Shown: positions 10,811 to 22,221, counted from the first letter of the stretch. The stretch: DNA of 64,000 bases from Brassica napus (GCF_020379485.1 NC_063439.1:24800098-24864097), one strand, 5' to 3'. Made by a program: numbers and translations. The notes: a model not told the origin generated them from the letters alone.

Positions 10811-13048
10811 ATGGATCCTTCAATCGATCACGCTTCTTCATCTTCAAAACCAAGAATCACTCAAGCTAAATCCAAACCCTCCGTTACATCACGTTCCATC
10901 GACTCAAGAGCCACCAAGAAACAAGAACCGCCATTAACAGCAACAGAAACTTCCCCTGAAGTTTACGAACAACACTCTGTTTCATCTCACATCACACAGA
11001 AGACGAAGCATAAGAAGAAGAAACAACCCGAGCCTAGATTCTACCCGAGCCCAACCAACACTTTCTACACAGCGCCTCTCTACACAGAAGCCAAGCAGAG
11101 CTTCAGCGACTGCGCGAGCACGCTCAACGTCGGAGGCATCGATCTCGAGAAGATGGGTGTGTTAACGTACAGAGGAAGCACGGGGAGCGACGAGAGCAGC
11201 TCGAGCGGGTTGAGCAACAGCGCCGGTTACAAGCCTCACAGAGCTAACAACGACAAGCGTTGGGTCGCGATACAGGAGGTAAGGTCTCGGGTCGGGTCGT
11301 CTCTTGAGGCTAAAGACTTCAAGCTTGTGAAGCGGCTTGGAGGTGGCGACATCGGGACTGTTTACTTAGCGGAGTTGATAGGGACGGGAGAGACTTTCGC
11401 TGTGAAGGTGATGGAGAAGGCGGCTATTGCGGCGAGGAAGAAGCTTGTGAGGGCTCAGACGGAGAGGGAGATACTACAGTCGTTGGATCATCCGTTCTTG
11501 CCTACTCTGTATTCGCATTTCGAAACGGAGAATCATTCGTGTCTGGTTATGGAGTTTTGTCCCGGTGGTGATTTGCATTCTCTCCGGCAGAAACAGCCTG
11601 GAAAGTACTTCCCGGAACACGCTGCTAGGTAATAGAACTCAAACTCAAAACTGCGGTTTGCGTTTTAACAGTTTAGTGTTTGCATTCTCGCGGTTTGACG
11701 TTTGCGTTTTGCTGAAAAAACTGCGGTTTAACGTTTGCGTTCTCGCGGGTTAACGTTTGCATGTTGCTGAAAAAGCTGCGATTTTGATGTTGGTTTGAGT
11801 TCTCGTGGTTAAACGTTTGCGTTTTCCAAAAAAGTGGCGCTTGTGATGTTTGTGTTGCGTTCTCGTGGTTAAACATTTGCGTTTTGCTGAAAAAGTGGCG
11901 CTTGTGATGTTGGTTTGCGTTCTCGTGGCTAAACGTTTGCATTTTGATGAAAACGTTGCGATTTTGATGTTGGTTTGCGTTCTGGAGGTTTAACGTCTGC
12001 GTTCTCGCGCTTTATCGTTTGCGTTTTACTGAAAAGTAGCTATATTGATGTTGGTTTGCGTTCTAACCGTTTAACGTTTGCCTTTTACTGAAAAAGTTGC
12101 GATTTTGCCGTTAGTTTGCGTTCTGGAGGTTTAATGTTTGCGTTTTGCTGAAAAAGTTGCGATTTTGATGTTTTTTTGTGCAGATTCTACGTTGCAGAAG
12201 TGCTTCTAGCGATGGAGTATCTACACATGCTAGGGATCATATACAGAGACCTTAAGCCAGAGAACGTGTTAGTACGTGAAGACGGACACATAATGCTATC
12301 AGACTTCGATCTCTCCCTAAGATGTTCAGTCTCTCCAACCCTAGTTCGATTCGCAGCGACCACCACACTCGAATCCAAACCCTCAAGCTACTGCATCCAG
12401 CCGAGCTGCATCGTCCAGCCAGACTGCATCCAGCCAGTGTGCTTCACTCCACGGTTCTTATCCAAAAGCAAGAACAAGAAGAAACTAAACGAGTCGGCGA
12501 GGCAAGTCAGACCACTCCCGGAGCTCATGGCTGAACCGACAAGCGCACGGTCCATGTCCTTCGTCGGAACACACGAGTACTTAGCGCCAGAGATCATCAA
12601 AGGAGAAGGGCACGGAAGCGCGGTTGACTGGTGGACGTTCGGGATATTCCTGTACGAGCTTCTGTTTGGTAAGACGCCGTTTAGAGGAGACGTGAACAGA
12701 GCGACGCTGTTTAACGTGGTTGGACAGCCGTTGAGGTTTCCGGAGCATCCTAGCGTGAGCTTTGCGGCTAGGGACTTGATCAGAGGGTTGCTTGTGAAGG
12801 AGCCTCAGCATAGGTTGGCTTATAGAAGAGGAGCTACTGAGATTAAGCAGCATCCTTTTTTTCAGAGTATTAACTGGGCTTTGATCAGATGCACTAACCC
12901 ACCTCAGGTTCCACAGCCGCTGAAGATTCTGGATAATGCTCAGAGTCAAGGACATGGTTGTAGCCGTAGTCAAGGAGATGGTAAGCCGCCAACTGTTGTT
13001 GTGGATGTGAAGCCTTCTGGTAATTATTTGGAGATTGATTTCTTCTGA
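10811..13048 (+). CDS. D6PKL3: AGC-VIII protein kinase, D6PK-like (D6PKL3/ATPK7 type)
   Basis: Two exons, 10811-11628 and 12184-13048, split by one GT-AG intron in the codon of an Arg, give 560 residues. The N-terminal 190 residues are Ser/Lys-rich and variable. The kinase domain has a Gly-rich loop variant ([13 protein letters not shown]), the VAIKV-type FAVKVME lysine, YRDLKPEN, and the plant AGC-VIII hallmark DFD (MLSDFDLSL) in place of DFG. An insertion of about 80 residues precedes the activation loop ([12 protein letters not shown]), and the C-terminus ends EIDFF. D6PK-family kinases phosphorylate PIN auxin carriers at the plasma membrane. I name the D6PKL3 orthologue mainly from the neighbours. 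An in-frame ATG at 10688 would add 41 hydrophobic residues; MDPSID at 10811 looks the more natural start. Confidence 0.9.
11629..12183. repeat. 60-bp minisatellite filling the D6PKL3 intron
   Basis: The 555-bp intron consists almost entirely of about nine diverged copies of a 60-bp unit, typified by TTTGCGTTTTGCTGAAAAAG, then GATTTTGATGTTGGTTTGCG and TTCTCGTGGTTAAACG. Units keep an exact 60-bp spacing from 11761 to 12000, shift by about 20 bases near 12001-12020, and then continue. The last unit runs into the acceptor (TTTTTTTGTGCAG). The strand is strongly T/G-biased. The same pattern creates a meaningless open frame on the other strand. Confidence 0.9.
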
Positions 13049-13699
13049 TTTTGTCTGTCTTTCTCATTCTTGATTCTACGACGGCGTGTATGTTAGTCAA
13101 GTGTATAATGATTTTTTGCTTTTTGGATTTGTCTAGACTTTGGTCTGATGTGTGTTTTATCTTACTGGATGACTATGTTTGTGTCTTCACATTATGGTGA
13201 CGTTGTACATATTGGAAACAAGTTTCCTTTAATCCAAGAATGGAAATGTTAATTTGCTTGTCAATCAAGTTTTATTTTGTAAAATCGCAAAAGTATTAGT
13301 ATTTCTCTTTAAGTATATAAAATAATCTAAAATTTTGAAGGAACCTTTTTTAGTTGGAATAATTTTGTATATATTAAATCAACATTAGTCGTTAGAAATT
13401 TTGATTGGATGAGTAAGTTTATTGGCTTTGTGTGATTTACATGGGGAAAAAAGGCTCATGTTTGTGAGCATTTAGCAGCGAATCTGCACATACACCAAAA
13501 TACGAGAAATAAAATGTAAATTACAAATCTCAAAAGAATGTCTAGTAATTGTTCAATTACGAGCTAGGAAAAGACTAGTTGGGAGGATCTTCAATCATTT
13601 TGAGCAAATTTATTTTTATCTGTCGCAATCTGAATCGATGTAATTAATACACATATCACAAGTTACCTAAAGGAGTAGAGGTTCTGTGTACTCGCCTTA
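13049..13699. other. 3' flank of D6PKL3, no further gene
   Basis: 3' untranslated region and AT-rich spacer. No coding sequence recognised. Confidence 0.5.
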
Positions 13700-13993
13700 G
13701 AGCATCCACATCAATGAACCCCCTCTTGGGGTTCATCTTTTTAGTTTTTTATTATTAAAATTTGTTTCTTTTTCTTTTTGGTTTTTAAAAAAAAAAAAAA
13801 AAAAAAAAAGTTAGACCAATTGCGGGCCGCCACGACACGTGGGGCCCGCGCTACAGTGATGAACTTTAGGAGAGAGGGGTTCAACCAAGAGAACTTTAAG
13901 AGAGAGAGGGTTCATGGGATTGAATTATTTTATTATTTTTTTTTTCTTGGTTTTTGTGTGAATTCCCCCCATGAACCCTCAATGGGGGTGCTC
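13700..13993. mobile_element. Tourist-like MITE with TTA target duplication
   Basis: A 294-bp element. The left end GAGCATCCACATCAATGAACC and the reversed right end GAGCACCCCCATTGAGGGTT are inverted repeats, with TTA on both sides (13697-13699, 13994-13996). It contains an A-run of about 21 bases. Size and TTA duplication fit PIF/Harbinger MITEs. Confidence 0.7.
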
Positions 13994-14648
13994 TTAACTC
14001 CACTGATACAACGTCTTTGATTTGCCTACATTAACCATTTGAGTCCACACATCGGTCCAAGATTGATCCACAATACATCAGTTTGGTGGATATGGGGGTA
14101 CTCTAGAAACCAAATGAGATTGGAAATCAACCATTTCTTCTTCACATTCCTTTTGATTTGCTTACTACTATGCACCATCGCTTTAATCGAAAGATATTTG
14201 TGGCAAGATTTCTTTTCAATTAATTTTTTTTTATCAAAGAAATATTTTTTTTAAAAAAAGAGGAAATGTGAAAATATAGATACAAAACCAGTAAAAAAAC
14301 TTCTTAAATTTATTTCTAAAGTAGAATATATTTTTGTGAAAAAACAACTGTCCGGGTTATAGTCAGACAATTAACATGCAAAACGGATTTAATATTCTTA
14401 ACTGATCAAAAAAATAATCAAGAGTATTGGTCTAACTAAAGTAATCGTCAGTCACTGACGCAGTTTGACGGACGAGTAAAGTGGTAGGTAGGTTAGCAAA
14501 CGAAAGACGGTGAGATGCGGTAGGTACAATGCTTATATCACCAACCAGTCATTTTAATTTCAGGCCCAATCTGCGTGGGGATGGGAGCGACGGTTGTTAA
14601 GATTACACGAATATAAACCAAACTTTTCTTTTATTTTCGTAAATATAA
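13994..14648. other. Upstream region of the sucrase/ferredoxin-like gene
   Basis: AT-rich spacer and promoter. The proximal 80 bases are followed directly by the ATG at 14649. No clear TATA box assigned. Confidence 0.45.
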
Positions 14649-16783
14649 ATGATAACGAAATTTCTAACACCTTCATTTCGATCCCTTCGCTTCTTCAAAT
14701 CTCCTCTCTACTTCTGCAAAACCCTAAACTACTCTTCGATGGCGGAGGTAGAGAGCAACGTTAACGCTGCACCGGTCTCGGACGACGAGCTCTACGGATT
14801 TAAACGGCAGGAGATGTACACCGGCACACTCGCCGGCTCCGTTGCTCCGTACGGTCGCCACGTTTTCCTCTGCTACAAGAGCCACGAGAGCTGGCTTCCT
14901 CGCGTCGAAGCTGAAGGTCTTCCGCAGCGTTTCGCTAAGTCGTTCAAGGATCGTAGAGCTGATTTCGCTGTTAAGGTATATACACTAACCGTTTTGAGAT
15001 TCGTTTTCCGTAGCTGCTGATTGTTGAAGCGTTGTGTTGTTGTTAGACGAACTTGACGGTGTGTGGTGGAGGTGAATCGGATGGAGATGTGTTGATTTTC
15101 CCTGAGATGATCAGATACAAGTGAGTTTCGATTCTCAGCTTGGTAGTTCGATTTCTATGGACCGTTAGGATTGATTGATTTAGAAACTGTAGATACTTAG
15201 ATTCTAGGTCTTTTAATTGTAGAGATGATGGTGTTGAGCTCGAGATTAGATCTGAGAAGCTAGTTTCTGATCATTCTGTTGATGTGCACTTACGTTCTTG
15301 ATCACTTTAATTAGCAATCGTCGTTGTTTCTTTCTCTTAGGGCGATTAAGATGAATCGGATGGAGATTTGTTGATTCGAATTCATGTTTGATTGTTCGAT
15401 TTGTATGGACTGTCACCATTGATTGATGTAGAAACTGTAGATAGTCAGATGATGGTGTTAAACTTGAGATTGGAAAAGTTAGTTTCAGATCAGGCTGTTG
15501 ATAATTGTTTTTGGATCTTGTAGCCATTTTGGTTCTCATCCTTTGTACACTTGCTTTCTCTTAGGGCGATTAAGGAGACTGATGTGGATGCTTTTGTGGA
15601 AGATGTGCTTGTTAATGGGAAACCGTGGACCTCTGGGGTTCAGGAGGAGCTATCAGGTTCCTTTGTGTTTGTGTGTGCTCATGGAAGCCGGGACAAGAGA
15701 TGTGGTGTTTGTGGACCAGCTCTTATGGAGAAGTTTGACCAGGAGATTGGCTCGCGTGGACTCTCTGGGAAAATCTTCGTTAAGCCGTGTTCTCACGTCG
15801 GTGGGCACAAGTATGCTGGAAACTTGATTGTTTTTAGCCCTGATTCAGATGGAAATGTTTCTGGCCACTGGTAAGAAAATGTCTTTTATAAGTCAGAAAG
15901 GAAATTGAACTGTAACAGGGGATCTTATGCATTATTGAATGGTCTTGTTATTATGTAGGTATGGCTATGTGACTCCTGATGACGTGCCTGCAATGCTTGA
16001 TCAGCATATTGCAAAAGGAGAAATCATACAAAACCTTTCCAGGTCTGTTTTCCTGCTTCTTGTTTTCTAGCTTGTTGCAGATATATCTCAGTTAAATCAG
16101 CCTTACATTTCCTCGTGTATATGGTATAAAGTTTTATATCTTACATCCATGCTTGTAAACTTTGCACTAGATGTATACCTTCGTCGTGTTTAAACCGATA
16201 ATGCTTTTTGAGAAAACTTTTGTTTGCTAGTGAGAATTGCAAGTCCGTATTATGTCTAGCCAGTATGATACTGCAAGGAATTGCTAGAATCACAGTGAAC
16301 AAGTTTCTCCTTATAGACAGCAAATGGTAACATGTAATGTGTACTTTGGCTGAGGTTTTTCTTTGCTGAACTAGGAAGCTCATAACTCTTCACTCACTAA
16401 CTTTAGCTAAAAAAAAATTGTCAAGGGACCTTTCAGGTTCATTCAACAATTTTTTCAGTTTTCAGTATCTATATAACTTTTGCTTCAGGGGGAAGATGGG
16501 ACTAACACCCGAGGGTGAGGAAGCTGTGAAAGAGGATGAACATAAAATCCCAAACGGAAACGGCGTACAAGTGGAGAAGAAAGGATTCACAGGAGGTTGT
16601 TGCCAAGGTGCAAACGGAGTTTCATGTTGCCAGGAGCAAACTCCAGAACCAGTCAAGAAAGAAGGATCCGTGAAGAACTGGTTCAGGTCGATTGAGAAAG
16701 AAGAGCTTCTGTTGGGAGCTGCCGCAGTTGGGGCTGTAGCAACCATAGCCGTGGCTTACAGCATTTACAGGAAATCAGGTTAA
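14649..16783 (+). CDS. Sucrase/ferredoxin-like family protein (thioredoxin-like Fe-S fold)
   Basis: Five exons (14649-14975, 15047-15120, 15565-15870, 15959-16042, 16489-16783) join in frame to 361 residues. Residues 1-30 (MITKFLTP, rich in Arg, Ser and Phe, no acids) look like a mitochondrial or plastid presequence. A second in-frame ATG at 14739 (MAEVES) would give a form without it. The Suc_Fer-like core holds CAHGSRDKRCGVCGP and KPCSHVGGHKYAGN, the Cys/His motifs of the Apd1/AIM32-type [2Fe-2S] family. The C-terminus is a Cys-rich loop (GGCCQG, SCCQEQ) followed by a single membrane span (LLLGAAAVGAVATIAVAYSI) and a short basic tail, so the mature protein may be tail-anchored. Biochemical function is not established. 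Its place between D6PKL3 and ATN1 matches my recollection of At3g27570. Confidence 0.88.
15335..15505 (+). repeat. Decayed duplicate of exon 2 plus intron within intron 2
   Basis: Inside intron 2 (15121-15564), sequence from about 15347 repeats exon 2 and the following intron: GAATCGGATGGAGATTTGTT here versus GAATCGGATGGAGATGTGTT in exon 2, then GTTCGATTTGTATGGAC, TAGAAACTGTAGAT and GATGATGGTGTTAA as in 15145-15240. It is preceded by TTCTCTTAGGGCGATTAAG, the same 19 bases that form the exon 3 acceptor. The copy is not open and is presumably spliced out. Confidence 0.75.
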
Positions 16784-18551
16784 GAAACCACACTGCTCGA
16801 TGACACTACAAGAAGAGGTTACAACAAGTATGAGACTTTATTTTTGGTAGCCATATTATAGAAGTAAAGGAAAAGAAAAAATATGGAGGTAATATGATCT
16901 CTTGAAACCACTTAACCATCATTTGGTCTGCTGGGTTATATCGGTTTGGTAATACAGGAATGGCTGTATACACTGCCTTTGAATAAATATATATGGCATT
17001 TTCCTCCTGATTTTATGTGTTTTCGTTTTGGCTTTAAACGAATCGGTTTAATTGGCTGTATAAATCGAATTAGACATGGATATATCAGTTTCTTCTATGT
17101 TTATATGCGGTTATGGATATAAACTAGCCGTTATAGATTTACTAATCTCCCTCTTAATTTTTTAGTAGTGTCATCTCAATCAATTTTTTCAATGTTCAAA
17201 AAATTGTTAGGGCGTAATTAGACTTTTTGTAAGAGAATGTTTGATTAGATGAATGTCTAAGACGCTTTTTTGAATCTCTAAACTATTTTTTTTTTTAATG
17301 TTCAAGAAAAATTGTTTCTTTGAAATCTAGTTTGCTGCTGCCTAGACCAATTCTTAGAGCACTCATTTTTCTTATGATAACAAAGAAACAAATGTTCTAA
17401 ATAATAATAAAAACTGATAAAGAGAAAAAAAAAGACACTGGAAAGTACAGAAGGACACGGTCGTGGCGTAAGTAAATGGATCCCACCTATCTCCTTCTTT
17501 TGGGCTGTTACCTCACCGACGAGATTTTCTACGGACACTTTTCAGTTTTGGTCAAAAATGTGAAGAAAGAAACAAAGAAAATGACACAAGGGGATCTAGA
17601 ATTCATGTAAATCCAACCAAAGTTAGCTCCAACAACCCACTTACCACGCAATCTTTGGCTCAGTAATCAACTTATTCGGAACTAACTTACACTGTAATCT
17701 ATTTTTCGAAGTTAGTAATGTTGAAATCGGCTAAGCAAAAAAAGTTACATGATATCGAGTGTATAGAGTGTCATTATGTCATTACTAACTTCAAGTTAAA
17801 TCAACTTGACTTAATACGTACGCCAAGTCAAGAAAAAAAAAATGCTACTGTATAGAGTGTCATTATGTCATTGCCTTACATCTTTTCGTGACTTATGTGA
17901 TTTATTGGATAAGGTATTCGTTCGAAAGCACAATTGCAGCCAGTTCAGTTTTTTGTGCAACAATGCACAGTTCATATATATATATATATATAGGTATAAC
18001 TCTTAATAAATTTCTTTTCTATTTGGCATATGGAGAATGCAGATTATGCATAAGTTATGACAATGGTCAAAGATCCAATAATTATGTTTGATATCAACTG
18101 AAACTTCTCCTTCCCTCACCAGCATAACCTGGTCGGGTAATCTTTCCCAATCCCTAATACTCTAAACTAGTTACATTGTATATTTTCCATTTATTTAAGC
18201 GTTGAAAAGTTTTGGGAGGATTCTCTCAATCATTCATCATTTCGAAAGCTATTCTATCAAGCCCACATTATTGTCCTTTTAAGATAACGTTGCCCCTCCC
18301 AAAATTAAAAGTCTTAGGATCCATATTAAAGTCAAAATTGTCAACCAGCATCGTATAATTTTTTGGTATGGGGTTTACCGAAAGCTGACAATCGACCATA
18401 AAAAAACATACTTACATTTGTTTGCTAGTGGTAAAATTACTCATGCATAACTTAACCAGTATCCAACAAAATTCAACGAATTGAATAGACTCGATGCAAA
18501 ATCGAATACATTATAGGTTTAGCAAAAAAAAATTACATATATAGTACGGAT
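16784..18551. other. Spacer, no gene seen
   Basis: 3' untranslated region, then AT-rich spacer. A short duplicated piece, TATAGAGTGTCATTATGTCATT, occurs at about 17762 and 17851. No gene recognised. Confidence 0.5.
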
Positions 18552-18568
18552 CAAATGTATGTTCTTTT

Positions 18569-18927
18569 TTTTTTTTTTTTTTTTTGGCTCAACTTCAACT
18601 TTTCATTATCCAAATCATGGTAACAGGATTACAACCTCACAAGATTTTCACCCCACATACAACACCGGAATCTAGTATCACCTAGAAACACTTAGAAGGA
18701 TCCTACGCTACCCGAATCAATCCGATGTTGCATTTTTCACCACTACGAGAACAAGAACATCCCACTACCCGGAATGAACCGTCTCTTACACCACTAAATT
18801 CTACCACTAATTACAAAACATATCCTTAAACCAACAGATACCAATAATGAGAACTCTAACAAACACATAGCAAATGACTCTATTGATTTGTCTTTTAGGC
18901 TCGGCCATTGCTTCATCACCGGAATAG
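18569..18927 (-). mobile_element. LINE 3'-end insertion (5'-truncated)
   Basis: On the reverse strand this is a 359-bp piece ending AATGAAAAGTTGAAGTTGAG, CC and a poly-A tail (poly-T at 18569-18585 on the forward strand). It is flanked by a perfect 17-bp target duplication, CAAATGTATGTTCTTTT, at 18552-18568 and 18928-18944. Poly-A, truncation and a long duplication are the signature of target-primed reverse transcription. The body looks like a LINE-1 3' untranslated region; no domain is encoded. Confidence 0.8.
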
Positions 18928-18944
18928 CAAATGTATGTTCTTTT

Positions 18945-19427
18945 AGTTCTTTTTAGTTATCATGTATGCTCTTCTATACCAAAACTTTATAAAAAGAAAC
19001 AAAAAGAAAAGAGGTTGAAAAGGACTCGTGGCTGGTGGTGCATCCGCGTCTGCAAGTGTTTTCTCCTCACTGACGCCTACGCGGAAAAAGCAAACCACTT
19101 TCGATTTCTTTAATCCTTTTTTTTTCTTAATTATATTCTGAAAAGCCATTAATTAAAAAAAAAAGAAACTTTTTTAATTTCCTCTAAAAATCTTTAACCA
19201 AACGAACACGAATCATCAAACTCTGACCAAATCTCCATCTAGTTGTGTCTTTTTTTTTTTCCTTCTCCTTCCTTCCTTCCTTCAGTTCAAAGTGTCAACT
19301 TCAGTTCCTCCATACTTCTTCTCCATCTCCATCTCCATCTCTCTGTCGCTCTCCTATATTCCCATCTCTCCCGTGCAGATTTAATTTTTTTATTTTCCAT
19401 TTATTACAAAAACCAAAACGATTTATA
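18945..19427. other. Upstream region of ATN1
   Basis: Spacer with a pyrimidine-rich stretch (CTTCC and CCATCT repeats at 19260-19345) that resembles a plant leader or core promoter. The interrupted leader of ATN1 may begin here and continue after the insertion at 19436-20106. Confidence 0.4.
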
Positions 19428-19435
19428 GTTTTTGT

Positions 19436-20106
19436 CTACGTTGCACGGAAGCTTCATCGGACGTCCGCTTCCCGCTTCGGAACCGGAATCGGAATCGGAA
19501 CCTTGTGGAAGCTTACGGAATCTCGCTTCCAAAACGCTTCTAAAATATTCTCTTTAAAAACACATTGGAAGCTTACGATTCCATTTTGGAATCACGCTTC
19601 CATTTAAAAAAAAAACAATGTCTTATATCAATAAAAATATAAAATTATAGTTTTTAATTTATATATAATCCAAATTTTAATAGTATTGAATAGAGAGAAT
19701 AGAAATATACAAATATTAAAACTAATACTATAAATTATCTTTATGCATTGAGGTTTTTATTAAAGATAGATCATATATTCAAATATATTATGTCAATTAA
19801 TTATAAGGAATTGAGAAAATATAATATTATTTATTTAATTTAATTTATGTGTATTTTCACAGTTTAAATATGAAGTCATTTGAAAATTATTATAAGAATA
19901 AATGCTTTATTTTAAATTTAAATCATATAATTTTTAGTTTTAGATTTTAAAAAATAATCTTACATATGTATATATATTCATATATATATATATATATGGA
20001 TACGTTTCCAACACGTATCCGCTTCTTAATTTTTTTAAAAATCTCGCTTCTGCGCTTCCATACGCTTCCGCTTCCACGTACCCGCTTCCGTTTCCATGTA
20101 ACATAG
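19436..20106. mobile_element. hAT-like element rich in GGAAGC motifs, in the ATN1 5' region
   Basis: A 671-bp insertion with a perfect 8-bp target duplication, GTTTTTGT, at 19428-19435 and 20107-20114. Terminal inverted repeats are CTACGTTGCACGGAAGC and, reversed, CTATGTTACATGGAAACG. Both ends carry dense GGAAGC/GCTTCC and GGAATC motifs in both orientations (about 19445-19600 and 20000-20095), and the centre is very AT-rich. No coding sequence. Duplication length and clustered subterminal motifs fit a non-autonomous hAT element. It ends 252 bases before the ATN1 start codon. Confidence 0.8.
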
Positions 20107-20358
20107 GTTTTTGTTCCTCTGGGTTTTCTCTTTATTCTTCTGTGTCATCATCCTCTCTACTTATTGAGAATCTAAAAAAAGCATCTTTGTTCTCTCTAAT
20201 CCGATTGTACAGTTTCATATTCCAATTCCAGTTTTTTACTCAACCTGTCATGTTTAACCAATCAAAAAGACTCCAACTCTGGTAACTATCTCCATCTATC
20301 TAGTTAGGGTTTTTGTGTCTGAAACATATAATCAGTGTTCTTTGTCTGGAGAAAAAGA

Positions 20359-22221
20359 ATGGGATCTGCAAGTGGGTTTTACTCAAACGAAGGGTTTGAA
20401 TTGGATCCTAAATGGCTGGTTGATCCTCGTCATCTCTTTGTTGGTCCCAAGATCGGCGAAGGTGCTCATGCCAAAGTTTATGAGGGGAAGTAAGGCTTTT
20501 GACTTCTAAAAACTTTATGATCCTCCACACAGTAAAGTGTTAAAAACTAAAAGTACAAAGATTTGTCTCTTTTTTAATCCCTAATCATTGCTTTTACAAC
20601 ACATACCTTTTGTAAGAACTCTGTTTAGGCTTTAAAACTATCTATTCTGGTCTAGGAGTGTTTCATTTGATTGAAAACTGTATCTTATTTGTTTTAGGTA
20701 TAGAAACCAAACAGTGGCGATTAAGATTATCAAAAGAGGAGAGTCCCCTGAAGAGATTGCCAAAAGAGACAGCCGGTTTGCTAGAGAGATCGCTATGTTG
20801 TCCAAAGTCCAGCACAAGAACTTAGTCAAGGTTTAGCTCTTTTCTTATTCATCCTCATTTGTCTAAAAGTAGTATCATAATTTATTTTATATATATATAT
20901 ATAGTTCATTGGAGCGTGCAAAGAACCTATGATGGTTATAGTCACCGAGCTTCTACTAGGCGGTACATTGCGTAAATATCTAGTCAGCTTGCGGCCTAAA
21001 CGTTTAGATATACGTTTGGCTGTAGCGTTTGCTCTTGACATTGCTCGTGCCATGGAATGTTTGCATTCTCATGGAATCATTCACCGCGATCTCAAACCAG
21101 GTAATCAAACCGCAACTTTGTAAAAAGCATATAATATAGGGAAACAAAACGTATAATAAATCTTATTGCGTTTGGTTTGCAGAGAATTTGATCTTATCTG
21201 CGGATCATAAGACCGTAAAACTCGCTGATTTCGGTTTAGCTAGAGAAGAATCATTAACCGAAATGATGACCGCAGAGACTGGTACATACCGTTGGATGGC
21301 CCCTGAGGTAACTGACTAACTAACTATCTTACTACTAAACCATCAAAGAGAGAAAACATTTGTTTGCGTTTTGTCTTAATCAAATATTCAAGAAATAGTT
21401 AAGCGGTAATTATGCGCTTTATATAGGATTATTGATTATGCGGGCACCTCGTCTACACCAATATTCAACAAAAATTGTTTCGATTTGCCGAATAGGCGGG
21501 TGCCTAGACCGATTTTTAGAACATTGATGTTAATAAGAAATCTCCGTTGAATGTATGAAACAGCTATACAGTACGGTTACATTAAGACATGGAGAGAAGA
21601 AACACTATAACCATAAAGTAGATGCTTACAGCTTCGCCATCGTCTTGTGGGAACTCATCCTCAACAAGTTACCATTTGAAGGCATGTCTAATCTACAAGC
21701 AGCCTATGCGGCTGCCTTCAAGGTACAAACTAAACCACTCAGCTTCCAGTCCAGTTAAACCGATCATATAACCATCGGTTTGGTTCGGTTTCATTTGATC
21801 TTTTACTTATTTGAAAGATCCTTGGCTTTTTGTTGGTCTAATCAAATCCTTTCTTGGACAAGAACCTGAAACTGGCATTGTGTCTTTGTTATAGAACTTG
21901 AGGCCTAGTGCAGAGGATTTACCAGGGGAACTAGGGCTGATAGTGACATCATGCTGGAAAGAAGATCCTAACGAACGGCCAAACTTCACTGAGATAATAC
22001 AAATGCTCCTCCGTTACCTCTCCACCGTTTCGCCTCCGCAGATCGTTCCTCCTCCGGTGAGACGTGTTTTCTCGTCGGAAAACGTGGTTTTCTCACCGGA
22101 CTCTCCAGGGACTTGTTCACTGATGAACGTCAGAGACAAAGATGGCTCAGGTCAGAAAGTTAACGCTGCTGATTCGTCGGAGAAAGAAACAAAAGGAAGC
22201 TTCTTCTTCTGCTGCTCATAG
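20359..22221 (+). CDS. ATN1: Protein kinase ATN1 (Raf-like, MLK-type Ser/Thr/Tyr kinase)
   Basis: Six exons (20359-20489, 20698-20830, 20905-21100, 21183-21307, 21564-21722, 21895-22221) join to 356 residues, the length I recall for Arabidopsis ATN1. Kinase landmarks in order are [11 protein letters not shown] (Gly loop, residues 33-43), VAIKII (catalytic Lys), HRDLKPEN, ADFGLA, WMAPEL, and a [12 protein letters not shown] helix. The tail ends KGSFFFCCS, whose paired cysteines could be lipidated, though that is inference. The near-complete agreement with the remembered ATN1 sequence makes the identification firm. The substrate is unknown. Intron 5 holds a small MITE (21381-21526), and a hAT-like element lies just upstream in the 5' region. 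Confidence 0.95.
21381..21526. mobile_element. Small hAT-like MITE in ATN1 intron 5
   Basis: A 146-bp element. The left end CAAATATTCAAGAAATAG and the reversed right end CAATGTTCTAAAAATCGG are imperfect inverted repeats. Flanks GTCTTAAT and ATGTTAAT agree at 6 of 8 bases. The right half (CGATTTGCCGAATAGGCGGG, then TGCCTAGACCGATTTT) matches the element in the next gene at 24203-24355. Confidence 0.6.

Noticed and set aside
11673..11942. An 89-codon open frame on the reverse strand with repeated [13 protein letters not shown] units
   Set aside because: It is the antisense reading of the intronic 60-bp minisatellite; the repeat period is a multiple of three, which keeps the frame open by chance.
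11641..12180. Regularly spaced 60-bp repeats that could suggest a CRISPR array
   Set aside because: There are no repeat/spacer alternations (the whole 60 bp is the repeat), no cas genes, and it is a plant intron with proper splice sites.
12187..13100. Several antisense and alternative-frame open stretches over kinase exon 2
   Set aside because: Shadows of the GC-richer coding exon; the sense frame contains the full kinase motifs.
13778..14020. Open frame beginning with a poly-Lys run
   Set aside because: It starts within the A-run of a MITE and crosses its end; no family similarity.
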